Source: a virus
Direction: 5' to 3' (one strand)
Virus record (IMG/VR): IMGVR_UViG_3300036770_007848
Coordinates: 1 to 27,028 of that record
Length of the DNA stretch: 27,028 nucleotides
Shown: one piece after another, positions 13,612-20,735 of the stretch
Layout of the letters: every line of letters begins with the position of its first letter
Position numbering within the stretch: position 1 is the first letter of the stretch
Translations under genes and position numbers: made by a program
Notes under the pieces: model-generated
The model's database searches: none
Told to the model about the DNA's origin: nothing
What the model saw: only the letters and a program-made list of their open reading frames with translations

Positions 13612-14000
13612 GCACGCCCATCAAACTCGACCCGGACGCCGTCGCGGCCCTCTTCCGGCGCGACAATTCCTCCAGCCGGGCGATCAACGATCTCTATACT
13701 CTCGTGGTGCCCGAGCTGGCCGACCCGCGGCTGCTCCGCATCGAGGGTTACCCGACGTGCAGCCCGGACACGTGGACCGCGATCTGCCATCTCGCGATGG
13801 CGACTGACGGGCGCCGCAACGCCGAGCTGCCGTTCGACAAGCAATTCCTCTGCGGCGGCGCGTGGATGAACTGCGGCTTCAGCACCAACGACCGGCTCGG
13901 GCTCGCGCTCTGGGAAGTGCTCCCGGTGCCGGCGGACAAACTCATTTGGCGAGACGCCGACGCCACCCTTCTTCCGGCAGAGACCAGCGTCGCGGGATGA
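13608..14000 (+). CDS. Conserved phage protein with WMNCGF motif
   Basis: 130 residues, GTG start overlapping the previous stop (GTGA). Motifs: GYPTCSPDTWTAICHLAMAT, then GGAWMNCGFSTNDRLGLALW, then VLPVPADKLIW. Helical centre with four conserved-looking cysteines. Similar small proteins occur in other phages, without known function. Ends the local coupled run; 51 non-coding bases follow. Confidence 0.75.
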   Translation: MSTPIKLDPDAVAALFRRDNSSSRAINDLYTLVVPELADPRLLRIEGYPTCSPDTWTAICHLAMATDGRRNAELPFDKQFLCGGAWMNCGFSTNDRLGLALWEVLPVPADKLIWRDADATLLPAETSVAG

Positions 14001-14051
14001 TAGCCCCGCCGCGGATCGACACCGCGTTCTGCCACCACCTTTCCCGATCCC

Positions 14052-14912
14052 ATGAATATCGCCAACAAAGTCCTGTGCGCAGGACTCAAAACGTCGTGTT
14101 TAGGCACGACCCTGACCGACGAGGCTGTGACCACGGAAGTCCTCGCCCGCCACGGCGCCCAAAAAGGCGCCATGCGCGTTACCAAGACTCGCCTCAAAGA
14201 CGCGATGGAGAGCTTCAAAAAGCTCCGCAGCGAGGCCCGCCGCTACTTTAATGGAGAAACTCTACCCGGCATCAGCGACGACCTGCGGATCATCCCGTCG
14301 GCGCGGCTGGGCAAGCTCCAGGACAAGATCGCCGAATTCCGGAGCCGCGACGCTGAACTTCTCGGCAAGCTGCTCACGAATTACGCCGCGGAGATCGAGA
14401 AGGACCGCGCCGTGCTCGGCGACCGGTTCGACATTTCGCTCTACCCGGCGCCCGACGCGCTCGGCCAGCACTTCGACCTCCGCCTGATCGTGTGCGACCT
14501 GCCGAGCGGCGACTACGCCCGCGTGGCCGGGCTCGACGAGGCGGCCCGTGCCCAGATGCAGAAAGAGCACGACGCGATGCTCACGCAAGTGAGCGTGGCG
14601 GCGCGCAACGAGGTCATGCACAAGCTGACCGACCTGATCCAGAACGTCGCCGACAAGCTCAGCAACCCGGACGCCAAGGTCTACCGTGAGTCGACGTTCG
14701 AGAACCTGAAGGAGTATCTGGACAAGGTCCAGGAGCTCAACATCACCAACGACCCCGTGATCGAGGCCATGCGGGCTGAGGCCGCGACGAAGCTGAACCT
14801 GTCGATGAAGGTCGTCCGCGACAGCGAGGTGCTAAAGGAGCAGGCCGCGGCGGACGCGAAGGCGATCCTCGGCCGGTTCGGCGCGCTGGGCAACCGGAAG
14901 CTCGTCGCATGA
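14052..14912 (+). CDS. Conserved phage protein, DUF3150-like (tentative)
   Basis: 286 residues. Motifs: AMESFKKLRSEARRYFNGET, DLRIIPSARLGKLQDKIAEF, LTNYAAEIEKDRAVLGDRF, ISLYPAPDALGQHFDLRLIV, then long helices to the end (SMKVVRDSEVLKEQAAADAK). The order of a coiled N-terminal half, a YP-x-F turn and a helical C-terminal half matches widely distributed phage proteins of the DUF3150 type, which often travel with AAA+ ATPases; one lies at 20732 here. A link between the two is inference. The next gene overlaps by ATGA. Confidence 0.8.
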   Translation: MNIANKVLCAGLKTSCLGTTLTDEAVTTEVLARHGAQKGAMRVTKTRLKDAMESFKKLRSEARRYFNGETLPGISDDLRIIPSARLGKLQDKIAEFRSRDAELLGKLLTNYAAEIEKDRAVLGDRFDISLYPAPDALGQHFDLRLIVCDLPSGDYARVAGLDEAARAQMQKEHDAMLTQVSVAARNEVMHKLTDLIQNVADKLSNPDAKVYRESTFENLKEYLDKVQELNITNDPVIEAMRAEAATKLNLSMKVVRDSEVLKEQAAADAKAILGRFGALGNRKLVA

Positions 14913-15220
14913 AGGCCGCCGACCGTCGGAGATTCGCGGCCGTGTATCGGAGGGCCGCCGCTCTCGTCGACTGCGGCAAGCAGCATTACTCTTGTCTCGC
15001 TATCGACCACGCGGCCGGGTCCGCCACCCTGCTTGCGGACGACCTGATCGACGAATTTTGCGGTCTCTACGGCTGCCGAGGCTGCACGTTCGACCGCCTG
15101 TTTTTCGACCTGACGAATTACTGGCCTGACCGAGTCGAGATCCGCGAGATCCGCGTCCTGGCCCTGTGCTTGGCCGCGGCGATCGCGGAAGCGGGCGACC
15201 TGCCCGAGGTGTCGGAATGA
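14909..15220 (+). CDS. Hypothetical Cys-rich phage protein
   Basis: 103 residues. DCGKQHYSCLAIDHAAG, EFCGLYGCRGCTFDRLFFD, and a C-terminal EIRVLALCLAAAIAEAGDLP helix. The ending LALC-x3-IAEAGD recurs in uncharacterised phage proteins. It ends in PEVSE, encoded by the first half of the boundary element; the same tail ends the next two genes. ATGA overlaps at both ends. Confidence 0.75.
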   Translation: MKAADRRRFAAVYRRAAALVDCGKQHYSCLAIDHAAGSATLLADDLIDEFCGLYGCRGCTFDRLFFDLTNYWPDRVEIREIRVLALCLAAAIAEAGDLPEVSE

Positions 15221-15570
15221 GCACAACCGTCGCCGAGTTCATTTCGACTCTCCGACCGGAAGACCCGGCGGAGATGCCCCGCCTGAATTCGCTCGCGTCG
15301 TTCTGGCTTTGCCCGTCGGGGGAACTCCACGACGCGGGATACACCCATCACGAATTCGCACGGCGGCTCGGCGAAGACACCGACGGGTTGATCGCTAAGT
15401 CCTGGCTCCGACTCAACATTTCGCCGGGCGACGGACACATCCTAGTGCAGGGCCGGCGCCCCAATACCGCGCAGCGTCGGTGCCTCGACGATCTGCGATT
15501 CAGTCAACGGCTCTCCGTCGTCAACGACGACGGCATCGAGATCATGCCGACGCCCGAGGTATCGGAATAG
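15217..15570 (+). CDS. Hypothetical protein
   Basis: 117 residues from ATG 15217 (ATGA overlap). Sequence includes LASFWLCPSGELHDAGYTHH, LGEDTDGLIAKSWLRLNISP and RRPNTAQRRCLDDLRFSQRL. The arrangement (a short residue block called out with an H-x-FA helix, then a strand-rich W-x-R-x-N-I region) is found in other small phage proteins of unknown role. Ends in PEVSE from the boundary element. Confidence 0.75.
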   Translation: MSTTVAEFISTLRPEDPAEMPRLNSLASFWLCPSGELHDAGYTHHEFARRLGEDTDGLIAKSWLRLNISPGDGHILVQGRRPNTAQRRCLDDLRFSQRLSVVNDDGIEIMPTPEVSE

Positions 15571-15596
15571 ATACCGGCGATTTGGTTAAATCGAAA
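15549..15596 (+). repeat. Boundary element between genes
   Basis: GACGCCCGAGGTATCG (15549-15564) encodes the upstream gene's TPEVSE ending. The hairpin CGATTT-GGTT-AAATCG (15578-15593) then leads, after AAA, into ATG 15597. The start of the first block and of the hairpin are 29 bases apart, as in the other full copies. Confidence 0.85.
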
Positions 15597-15863
15597 ATGA
15601 AGAACGTGCGCTGCTACGACAACGGCCTCACCTTCGACCGCTACACCGCGGTCTACCTCGACACCGAGGACCTGCGTGGACGCCGCGGCATCCTCTACGA
15701 CTGCCGTGCGATGTCTTCCCAGCCCTTCCACCCGCAGGGCTTCGGTCAAATGTCCCAGTGCCACCTCGGGCCGCACCTCGGCAAGCGCATCGCCTTCGCG
15801 AAGCTCCCGCCGGATTGCCGCAGGCTGGTGAAACGGGATCGGACGCCCGAGGTGTCGGCGTAG
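15597..15863 (+). CDS. Conserved phage/plasmid protein with FDRYTAVYLD motif
   Basis: 88 residues. KNVRCYDNGLTFDRYTAVYL, RGILYDCRAMSSQPFHPQGF, GQMSQCHLGPHLGKRIAFAK, LPPDCRRLV. This is a well-spread small protein of phages and conjugative elements; the DRYT, FHPQGFG and GKRI..LP blocks are its signature. Function unknown. ATG 15597 comes directly after the boundary element hairpin, and its own C-terminus (TPEVSA) lies in the next copy. Confidence 0.88.
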   Translation: MKNVRCYDNGLTFDRYTAVYLDTEDLRGRRGILYDCRAMSSQPFHPQGFGQMSQCHLGPHLGKRIAFAKLPPDCRRLVKRDRTPEVSA

Positions 15864-15893
15864 ATAGCCGCGATTTGGTTAAATCGAAAATTT
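15842..15893 (+). repeat. Boundary element between genes
   Basis: GACGCCCGAGGTGTCG (15842-15857), the upstream stop TAG, and CGATTT-GGTT-AAATCG (15871-15886) followed by AAAATTT and ATG 15894. Nearly identical to the copy 293 bases upstream. Confidence 0.85.
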
Positions 15894-16643
15894 ATGAGCT
15901 ACGAGTTTCATACGGAAGACTACAAGGGCTGCACCATTCGCATCGTAGCCGACGACGACCCCGAATCGCCCCGCGAGTGGAGTAACGTCGGCACGATGGT
16001 GTGCTGGCACCGCCGCTATACGCTCGGCGACGAGCAGCCCAAGTGCGACGCGGACGCGTATCTGCGGCAACTGGCGCGGGAAAGCACCCCGTTCAAACAC
16101 CCGCTGCGGGGCTGGCTCGACCTTCAGGAAACCGCCGACAACCGCTACTGCTCGGATGCGGCCCGGCAGCGCATCGACCGGATCGTGAAGCTGAATCTCG
16201 ATAAAGTCCTCGCGAACTTCATCATCCTCCCCCTCTACCTTTACGACCACAGCGGGATCACGATTAGCACGGGCCGATTCTCCTGCCCGTGGGACAGCGG
16301 CCAAGTCGGCTTCATCTACTGCACGATGGAGAAGGCCCGCACGGAGTGGAACGGCACCGACGAGGAAATCCGCAAGCAGGCCGAGGACTACCTCAAGCTG
16401 GAGGTCGAGACCTACGACAATTTCCTCACCGGGACCGTGGCCGGCTTCATCGCAGAGGACCCCGACGGCGAGGAAATCGACTCGTGCTGGGGTTTCTATC
16501 CCGACCGCGGCGAGTATTCCAAGCGGTGGGACTACCCGATCAGCGAAGCCCGTGCGGCGATCGACCACTGGTGCGAGAAGCAAGACCGCGAACGCGACGA
16601 GGCCGCCTACTGGGCCGCCCGCGGCGTCATGACCGCCCGATAG
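15894..16643 (+). CDS. Conserved phage protein (SCPWDSGQVGFIY family)
   Basis: 249 residues. Signature blocks: WSNVGTMVCWHRRYTLGDEQ, NFIILPLYLYDHSGITISTG, SCPWDSGQVGFIYCTMEKAR, LKLEVETYDNFLTGTVAGFI, SCWGFYPDR. This family is widely distributed in phages of Gram-positive and Gram-negative hosts. No function is established; the fold is probably alpha/beta with a C-terminal helix (WCEKQDRERDEAAYWA). It starts eight bases after the boundary-element hairpin. The following 166 bases (16644-16809) contain only an inverted repeat CCGGGA/TCCCGG (16729-16746) and no gene that I can support. Confidence 0.9.
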   Translation: MSYEFHTEDYKGCTIRIVADDDPESPREWSNVGTMVCWHRRYTLGDEQPKCDADAYLRQLARESTPFKHPLRGWLDLQETADNRYCSDAARQRIDRIVKLNLDKVLANFIILPLYLYDHSGITISTGRFSCPWDSGQVGFIYCTMEKARTEWNGTDEEIRKQAEDYLKLEVETYDNFLTGTVAGFIAEDPDGEEIDSCWGFYPDRGEYSKRWDYPISEARAAIDHWCEKQDRERDEAAYWAARGVMTAR

Positions 16644-16809
16644 ATTTCCCCATTGGCCGCTCCTACATCGGCCTACCTGGGTTTGCCCGCGTGAACGGAC
16701 TGTTCGGGGACGAAGCGTGTCACCCGGACCGGGATGGTAGTCCCGGCACATCATACCCGTGTGTCGGGCCGAGCACGGGCGCCATTCGTCCCATCGGCCC
16801 AGCCTTTCC

Positions 16810-17259
16810 ATGTCTACACGATCCGCCATCATCCTCAAAGTCGCACCCGGACAATATGCGGGTATCTATTGCCACAACGACGGCTATGTCAAAGAACCCG
16901 GCGTGGGGCATCTGCTCCACACGCACTACCGCGACCCACTGAAAATCGCAGGCCTGATCGCGCTCGGCTTCCTCAGCGAACTCGGTTCCGAGATCGGGGA
17001 GGAACACGACTTCAACGAGCGCCGCGCCCACGGCCCCACTCCCACGACGCGCAACTGGTGCCTCGCCTACCACCGCGACCGCGGCGAGTGGCTCGAACGG
17101 GTGCCCGGGCCGACGTGGCTGCACGTGGCCTACGACATCGCCCACGACGGCTACGTCTACGTCTACGAGGACGGCACGTGGAGCGTGGCCCGGGGCGGTT
17201 CGGAATTTCTCGAACCCCTCGCCGACGTGCTTGCCGTGCTCAGCGGCGAGACCGCCTGA
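16810..17259 (+). CDS. Conserved phage protein (CHNDGYV family)
   Basis: 149 residues from ATG 16810. The core GQYAGIYCHNDGYVKEPGVG followed by LLHTHYRDPLKIAGLIALGF and LSELG matches a common phage family whose typical form is HWDGYP...LL..HY....LI.LGDLS. The C-terminal part (LHVAYDIAHDGYVYVYEDGT, WSVARG) is strand-rich. Function unknown. Twenty bases separate it from the Ycf35-like gene. Confidence 0.88.
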   Translation: MSTRSAIILKVAPGQYAGIYCHNDGYVKEPGVGHLLHTHYRDPLKIAGLIALGFLSELGSEIGEEHDFNERRAHGPTPTTRNWCLAYHRDRGEWLERVPGPTWLHVAYDIAHDGYVYVYEDGTWSVARGGSEFLEPLADVLAVLSGETA

Positions 17260-17279
17260 ACCCTTCAACTCACTCCACC

Positions 17280-17741
17280 ATGTCCCACATCGAGTCCGTC
17301 AACGTCACGATCACCGATCTCGCCGCCCTGAAAGACGCCTGCACGGCGCTGGGCGTCGACTTCGTCGAGCACAAGAAAACCTACAACTGGTTCGGTCAAT
17401 CCGTCGGCGACTACCCGCTGCCGAAAGGCTTCAAAAAAGAGGACCTCGGCCAGTGCGACCACGTCATCCGCGTGCCGGGCGTCAACTACGAGGTCGGCGT
17501 CGTGCCCGCCCGCAACGCCGACGGCACGGCCGCGAAGGGCTACACGCTCCTCTACGATTTCTGGGGGCACAGCGGCATGCACGACGGCCAAAAGCTGAAG
17601 GCCAAATTCAGCACGGGCCTCACGAAGCTCGTCGACGCCTACTCGCTGGCGGCGCTCAAGCGCAAGGCCTCCGCGAAGGGCCTGCTCACGACGACCAAAG
17701 TCGTCGACGGCAAAGTGCATCTCACGGTGCGGGGTTTTTGA
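17280..17741 (+). CDS. Ycf35/DUF1257 family protein
   Basis: 153 residues. MSHIESVNVTITDLAALKDA is the standard Ycf35/DUF1257 opening (MSH...T.I.D..AL..A). GQCDHVIRVPGVNYEVGVVP, GYTLLYDFWG, VDAYSLAALKRKASAKGLL and the final GKVHLTVRGF strand complete the family's beta/alpha layout. Ycf35 is a plastid and cyanobacterial protein of unknown function. In cyanobacteria and several phages it co-occurs with DUF2997 and the AAA+ ATPase Ycf46, both present downstream (18707 and 20732). A joint role is therefore likely, but its nature is not known. Confidence 0.85.
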   Translation: MSHIESVNVTITDLAALKDACTALGVDFVEHKKTYNWFGQSVGDYPLPKGFKKEDLGQCDHVIRVPGVNYEVGVVPARNADGTAAKGYTLLYDFWGHSGMHDGQKLKAKFSTGLTKLVDAYSLAALKRKASAKGLLTTTKVVDGKVHLTVRGF

Positions 17742-17789
17742 CGACGATGGACCACGACCACCGCACACTCCCGTGAAACCCTGACCGTC

Positions 17790-18158
17790 ATGCTCTGGCT
17801 CTACACCAACTACTCGGGCGACCGCGTCGTGTTCCGGGATCTGTTGCCGGCCTCGCGACCGTATGGGTCGAATGAGAGCGAGGAGCATATTTCCGAAGAC
17901 CCGGCGGAACTTCGCGACGCGAAGGAGCGGTGCGAGACCGGGTGCATCGAGGCCACGGCTTTCCTGTCCGGCGGCCATCGCTTCTACTACCCGAAGCCTC
18001 GCACGAATCCTTTCGGCGACCCGGAGCGCGACTGGACCGAAGATTTCTCGCACGAAAACGGCAACTACTCCTGTCGGTGCTTCCAGTGCGGGCTGACCTT
18101 CGTCGGCCACAAGCGCCGGGTGCAGTGCCGCAAGTGCGCCAACCCGTCCGCCCAATGA
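17790..18158 (+). CDS. Zinc-ribbon phage protein
   Basis: 122 residues. The C-terminus has a clear four-cysteine zinc ribbon: NYSCRCFQCGLTFVGHKRRV followed by QCRKC. The preceding EDFSHENGNYSCRC segment is typical of small phage proteins with this ribbon. The N-terminal 80 residues (MLWLYTNYSGDRVVFRDLLP) are not recognised and may be a lineage-specific domain. The stop overlaps the next ATG. Confidence 0.82.
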   Translation: MLWLYTNYSGDRVVFRDLLPASRPYGSNESEEHISEDPAELRDAKERCETGCIEATAFLSGGHRFYYPKPRTNPFGDPERDWTEDFSHENGNYSCRCFQCGLTFVGHKRRVQCRKCANPSAQ

Positions 18159-18564
18159 AACCCTGCCGCGGCTGCCCCTTCGCCCCGCCACGGCCCCGGG
18201 CGATCTCGGCGGCTCCCCGATCGAGGTCTACCTCGGACAGGCGGCCGGCCCGTTCCTCCTCAACTGTCACAGTGCGCCCGGCTATACGCCGGAACGTGCC
18301 CGGGAGAACCCGACGGCGATCCGGCAATGCGCCGGGGCCGCGATCTACCGGGCCAACTCCGGCGTGGCGCCGTTTCTCCCGAAGGCGCTGCTCCAACTGC
18401 CCGCGAGCGACGAGGCCTTCGCCGGCCCGGCCGAAATGCTCGCACACCACGCGGCGTGCGGGCGCGACGACGCGGAGGCGGCGCTGGAACGCACGCCCGT
18501 CGCGGAACTCGTGCTCCGGCAAATGCACCGGACGACCAACCGCTACCACGCGGTCCCGACATGA
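18155..18564 (+). pseudogene. DCPFR-type phage gene with apparent 1-base deletion
   Basis: ATG 18155 (ATGA overlap) opens MKPCRGCPF, after which that frame turns to low-complexity Arg/Pro. From about 18170 the next frame reads RPATAPGDLGGSPIEVYLGQ, AAGPFLLNCHSAPGYTP, NPTAIRQCAGAAIYRANSGV, LLQLPASDEAFAGPAEMLAH, and stops at 18564 overlapping the next ATG. Start and body belong to one known phage family (CRDCPFRRD...LGGSP.EVYIGQ..GPF...CH....QCAGAA). Restoring one C in CCCCTTCGCCCC (around 18169) joins them. Either a sequencing or assembly indel, or a true lesion. Confidence 0.8.
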
Positions 18565-18710
18565 AAATCACCCTCGACATCCCGATCGGTCTGGCGCTCC
18601 GGCTCCGCAATCTCGCGGCGCTGCTCCGGACCGACAACCCGGACGTGGCCGGCCTCAAGGCCGAACTCCACAAGCACGGCATCGACCTCACCCAAATCAA
18701 ATTCCCATGA
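18561..18710 (+). CDS. Hypothetical 49-residue protein
   Basis: MKITLDIPIGLALRLRNLAA, then LLRTDNPDVAGLKAELHKHG and IDLTQIKFP. A strand, a basic amphipathic helix and a second helix. No known family. It is coupled at both ends by ATGA overlaps between the frameshifted gene and the DUF2997 gene, which supports its being real despite its length. Confidence 0.7.
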   Translation: MKITLDIPIGLALRLRNLAALLRTDNPDVAGLKAELHKHGIDLTQIKFP

Positions 18711-18898
18711 GCAAAGAAGTCACCTTCATCATCGCCGACGGCAAAGTCGAAATCGAGGCCACCGGCTTCACGGGCGGCGCCTGCGACGCCGCGACCAAAG
18801 CGTTCGAGGAAGTCCTCGGCGGCAACGTCACGGGCAAGACCCGCAAACAGGAGTTCTACAAGACGGCATCCGTGACTCTCAAACAGGGGGCGAAATGA
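18707..18898 (+). CDS. DUF2997 family protein
   Basis: 63 residues. VTFIIADGKVEIEATGFTGG, ACDAATKAFEEVLGG, then RKQEFYKTASV is the DUF2997 pattern (I...G.I.IE..GF.G..C..AT..LE..LG....R...PE.Y). DUF2997 proteins are usually encoded beside Ycf35/DUF1257; here four small genes separate them from the Ycf35-like gene. Function unknown. ATGA coupling at both ends. Confidence 0.87.
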   Translation: MSKEVTFIIADGKVEIEATGFTGGACDAATKAFEEVLGGNVTGKTRKQEFYKTASVTLKQGAK

Positions 18899-19308
18899 AC
18901 GAGCGCGAACTTGCGACCGTGCTCGCGGCGCTGCGGTTCTGGCAGGACCGGGGCGCCTACGAGCGCGGGTTCTTCCGGGGGATCGCCTCCGACCAAGGCA
19001 CGCTGGTCCCCCTCGACGAGGAGGAAATCGACGCCCTCTGCGAGAAACTCAACTTTCCCGCGACTTTCACCGTGCCGGACCAAGCCGCAGCCTGCCGAGA
19101 AGGCTGGGGATTGTTTCTCGCGGACGACCGCTTGGAGATCCAACGCGACGAGGGGGCCGCAATTTTCGAGACCAACGAAGCCGCGCTCGAGCACGTCCGG
19201 AGAAAGGCTGAACTGGGCGAGGACCTCCACCGACGCGCCCTCCACTTGCACTCCGCCGTGGGCGACAGACTCCCGTCATGCGCTTTGCGCCTACTCAACC
19301 CGTCATGA
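18895..19308 (+). CDS. Conserved phage protein with C-terminal EGWGLF domain
   Basis: 137 residues. N-terminal ELATVLAALRFWQDRGAYER helix and LDEEEIDALCEKLN form one small domain often seen as VLAALRYWQ in phages. The C-terminal REGWGLFLADDRLEIQRDEG followed by AAIFETNEAALEHVRRKAEL is a second common phage module. A fusion of the two is frequent. No function known. ATGA overlaps at both ends. Confidence 0.82.
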   Translation: MNERELATVLAALRFWQDRGAYERGFFRGIASDQGTLVPLDEEEIDALCEKLNFPATFTVPDQAAACREGWGLFLADDRLEIQRDEGAAIFETNEAALEHVRRKAELGEDLHRRALHLHSAVGDRLPSCALRLLNPS

Positions 19309-19508
19309 GTAAACCGCTCCGACCCGCCACGCTCAGGGATGCCGAGGTCCTCGTCGACTGCGAGGAATACCTCCGGAACGCCCGCATCCACGCCCGCAAT
19401 GCCGGCGCCCCGCGACTCGTCGCGAAAATATCCTCCACCCTCAAATCCTGCGAGGGCGCCCGCCGCCACCTCGAACGCTGCCTCGCCCATGCCCGGAAAA
19501 CCCATTGA
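19305..19508 (+). CDS. Small helical protein
   Basis: 67 residues from ATG 19305 (ATGA overlap). Two helices: AEVLVDCEEYLRNARIHARN and VAKISSTLKSCEGARRHLER, ending CLAHARKTH. The pattern of two basic amphipathic helices with a connecting GAPRLVAK turn recurs in small phage proteins. Its end overlaps the following gene by 20 bases. No function assigned. Confidence 0.72.
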   Translation: MSKPLRPATLRDAEVLVDCEEYLRNARIHARNAGAPRLVAKISSTLKSCEGARRHLERCLAHARKTH

Positions 19509-19809
19509 CCCAGCCCAAGCCGCCGTCGTCGCGCTGATGAGCGCCTCCATCGGCGTGCGCGCCGCGCAACTGAGCCTGATGACGCTCGACCTCGCCAAAG
19601 TCGGCGGGACCTTCGCCTTCCTCGATGGCAACACCAGCGAGGACGGCAAGCAAAGCTCCGTCGTCATGGTGATCGCCGGGCCGATTCCGAAGGACCTGCT
19701 CGACGGGCTCGGCAACTACTGCAAGGGCCTGCTCCAGGACCTCAAGAGCGGCGGCAACTTCACCGAAATCTTCGACAGCACGCGGGAAGAACCGCCCCAA
19801 CCCGAATGA
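19489..19809 (+). CDS. Hypothetical protein
   Basis: 106 residues. Hydrophobic helix AAVVALMSASIGVRAAQLSL, then KQSSVVMVIAGPIPKDLLDG and LGNYCKGLLQDLKSG. The first helix is long enough to sit in a membrane but contains Arg and Gln, so a soluble helical bundle is more likely. No family known. ATG 19489 is inside the previous gene; the stop overlaps the next ATG. Confidence 0.7.
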   Translation: MPGKPIDPAQAAVVALMSASIGVRAAQLSLMTLDLAKVGGTFAFLDGNTSEDGKQSSVVMVIAGPIPKDLLDGLGNYCKGLLQDLKSGGNFTEIFDSTREEPPQPE

Positions 19810-20057
19810 GCACCGACGCCACCTACGTGATCGAAAACGGCACCGTTGTCGGCCTGGCCGGCGGACCGTTGAGCCTGGCCGACATGGGCGAGCGCCGAAC
19901 GCGGCGCGCGTCGCATCTGATCTTCGAGCCGTCCACAAACCTGTGGCTCGTGCGCGACGCGGCGAGCGACGAAATCATCTATAGCAACGCCGACTACGAT
20001 GTGGCGTTGCAGTGGGAAGCGACCCACTACAACCGCCTGCTGGCGGGAGAGATTTAG
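19806..20057 (+). CDS. Conserved small phage protein
   Basis: 83 residues: TYVIENGTVVGLAGGPLSLA, RRTRRASHLIFEPSTNLWLV, then ASDEIIYSNADYDVALQWEA and THYNRLL. The RRASH(V/L) motif with a following W-x-VRD strand and a closing AL.WE...Y helix is frequent in phages; function unknown. Last gene of this coupled run, followed by the tRNA-like gene 6 bases on. Confidence 0.8.
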   Translation: MSTDATYVIENGTVVGLAGGPLSLADMGERRTRRASHLIFEPSTNLWLVRDAASDEIIYSNADYDVALQWEATHYNRLLAGEI

Positions 20058-20063
20058 CGAAAT

Positions 20064-20179
20064 CGGCCCGTGGCGTAACGGGGAATGAATACCCGGCAAC
20101 CCTTGGAAACGAGGGTTTGCGGGCAGCGTCCGGCCGCACGTCGGCCGGGGTGCAGGTTCGAATCCTGCCGGGCCGGCCA
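20064..20179 (+). tRNA. Atypical tRNA-like gene with long variable arm and encoded CCA
   Basis: Acceptor CGGCCCG (20064-20070) pairs 7/7 with CGGGCCG (20169-20175); G20176 is the discriminator and CCA (20177-20179) is encoded. The T arm is perfect: GCAGG, TTCGAAT, CCTGC (20152-20168). T and G fill positions 8-9. A D-arm reading GCGT-AACGGGGA-ATGA (20073-20088) keeps the AA...GG loop but has only three pairs. A 7-bp variable stem CCGGCCG/CGGCCGG (20130-20148) marks a class II tRNA. The anticodon region is abnormal: instead of 5 bp plus 7 bases, an extended hairpin of bulged pairs spans about 20092-20123, closed by AACCCT/AGGGTT with the 8-base loop TGGAAACG. The loop contains TTGGAAA as in Ser(GGA) tRNAs. 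It may be a divergent serine tRNA, a degenerate gene or a tRNA mimic. Overall length is 116 bases. Confidence 0.6.
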
Positions 20180-20189
20180 CCTTTAGACT

Positions 20190-20735
20190 ATGAAACCTGT
20201 TCCTTTGTCGCACCTGCGCCAGCGCATCGAGCTAATGCCTCGCATGCTCTTGGAGTCGCTCGCGTTTAATGTCGTGTATCTGCTCTACCACGTGCCGGCC
20301 GATCTCGACACGGGCGAGCCGGGTGGTCTCGACCAAGACAAGGAGTGGTCGGGCGACACGCTCGAGCTGGTCGCAGACCACGTAGAGGCTGCGGGGCTGC
20401 ACCCCAGTCAACTCCCAACACCGCCGGCTCCGAGTCCGTCCGCGACCGAGGTCTCCAAACCGATCCCCAAGGCCCTGTATGATTTCGGCGAGGCCGTCGC
20501 CGACCTCACCCACAACTTCTCCTTCGCCGAATTCCTGCCGGAGGACTCCCGCGAGTTTACCCGGCTCTGCGTCGAGTGGGCGTCCGAATTCGAGGTCAAG
20601 CACGCCGGCCGCGTCTGGGACGGCGAGTATATCGAGGAGATCGACGCTTTTTTCACCGCCAAATACGCCGAATGGTTCGCCACCCCCGGCCAACCCAGGC
20701 GGCGCAACCACAAGCTGCCCACCAAATCCAAATGA
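20190..20735 (+). CDS. Hypothetical protein upstream of the AAA+ ATPase
   Basis: 181 residues. N-terminal helical half (MLLESLAFNVVYLLYHVPAD and TLELVADHVEAAGL), a proline-rich linker (TPPAPSPSATEVSKP), and a C-terminal acidic helical half (NFSFAEFLPEDSREFTRLCV, YIEEIDAFFTAKYAEWF) ending in a basic tail. No family recognised. Its stop overlaps the ATPase ATG (ATGA), so it is a candidate partner or adaptor of the ATPase. It begins 10 bases after the tRNA-like gene. Confidence 0.78.
   Translation: MKPVPLSHLRQRIELMPRMLLESLAFNVVYLLYHVPADLDTGEPGGLDQDKEWSGDTLELVADHVEAAGLHPSQLPTPPAPSPSATEVSKPIPKALYDFGEAVADLTHNFSFAEFLPEDSREFTRLCVEWASEFEVKHAGRVWDGEYIEEIDAFFTAKYAEWFATPGQPRRRNHKLPTKSK

Noticed and set aside
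16644-16809. Short open frame in the gap between two conserved genes
   Set aside because: The only long frame continues out of phase into the next gene and has no start signal or family resemblance.
20130-20179. attP copy of a tRNA 3' end
   Set aside because: A matching 7/7 5' acceptor strand lies 99 bases upstream, no integrase is in the window, and the whole folds as a tRNA-like unit; not fully excluded without the rest of the genome.
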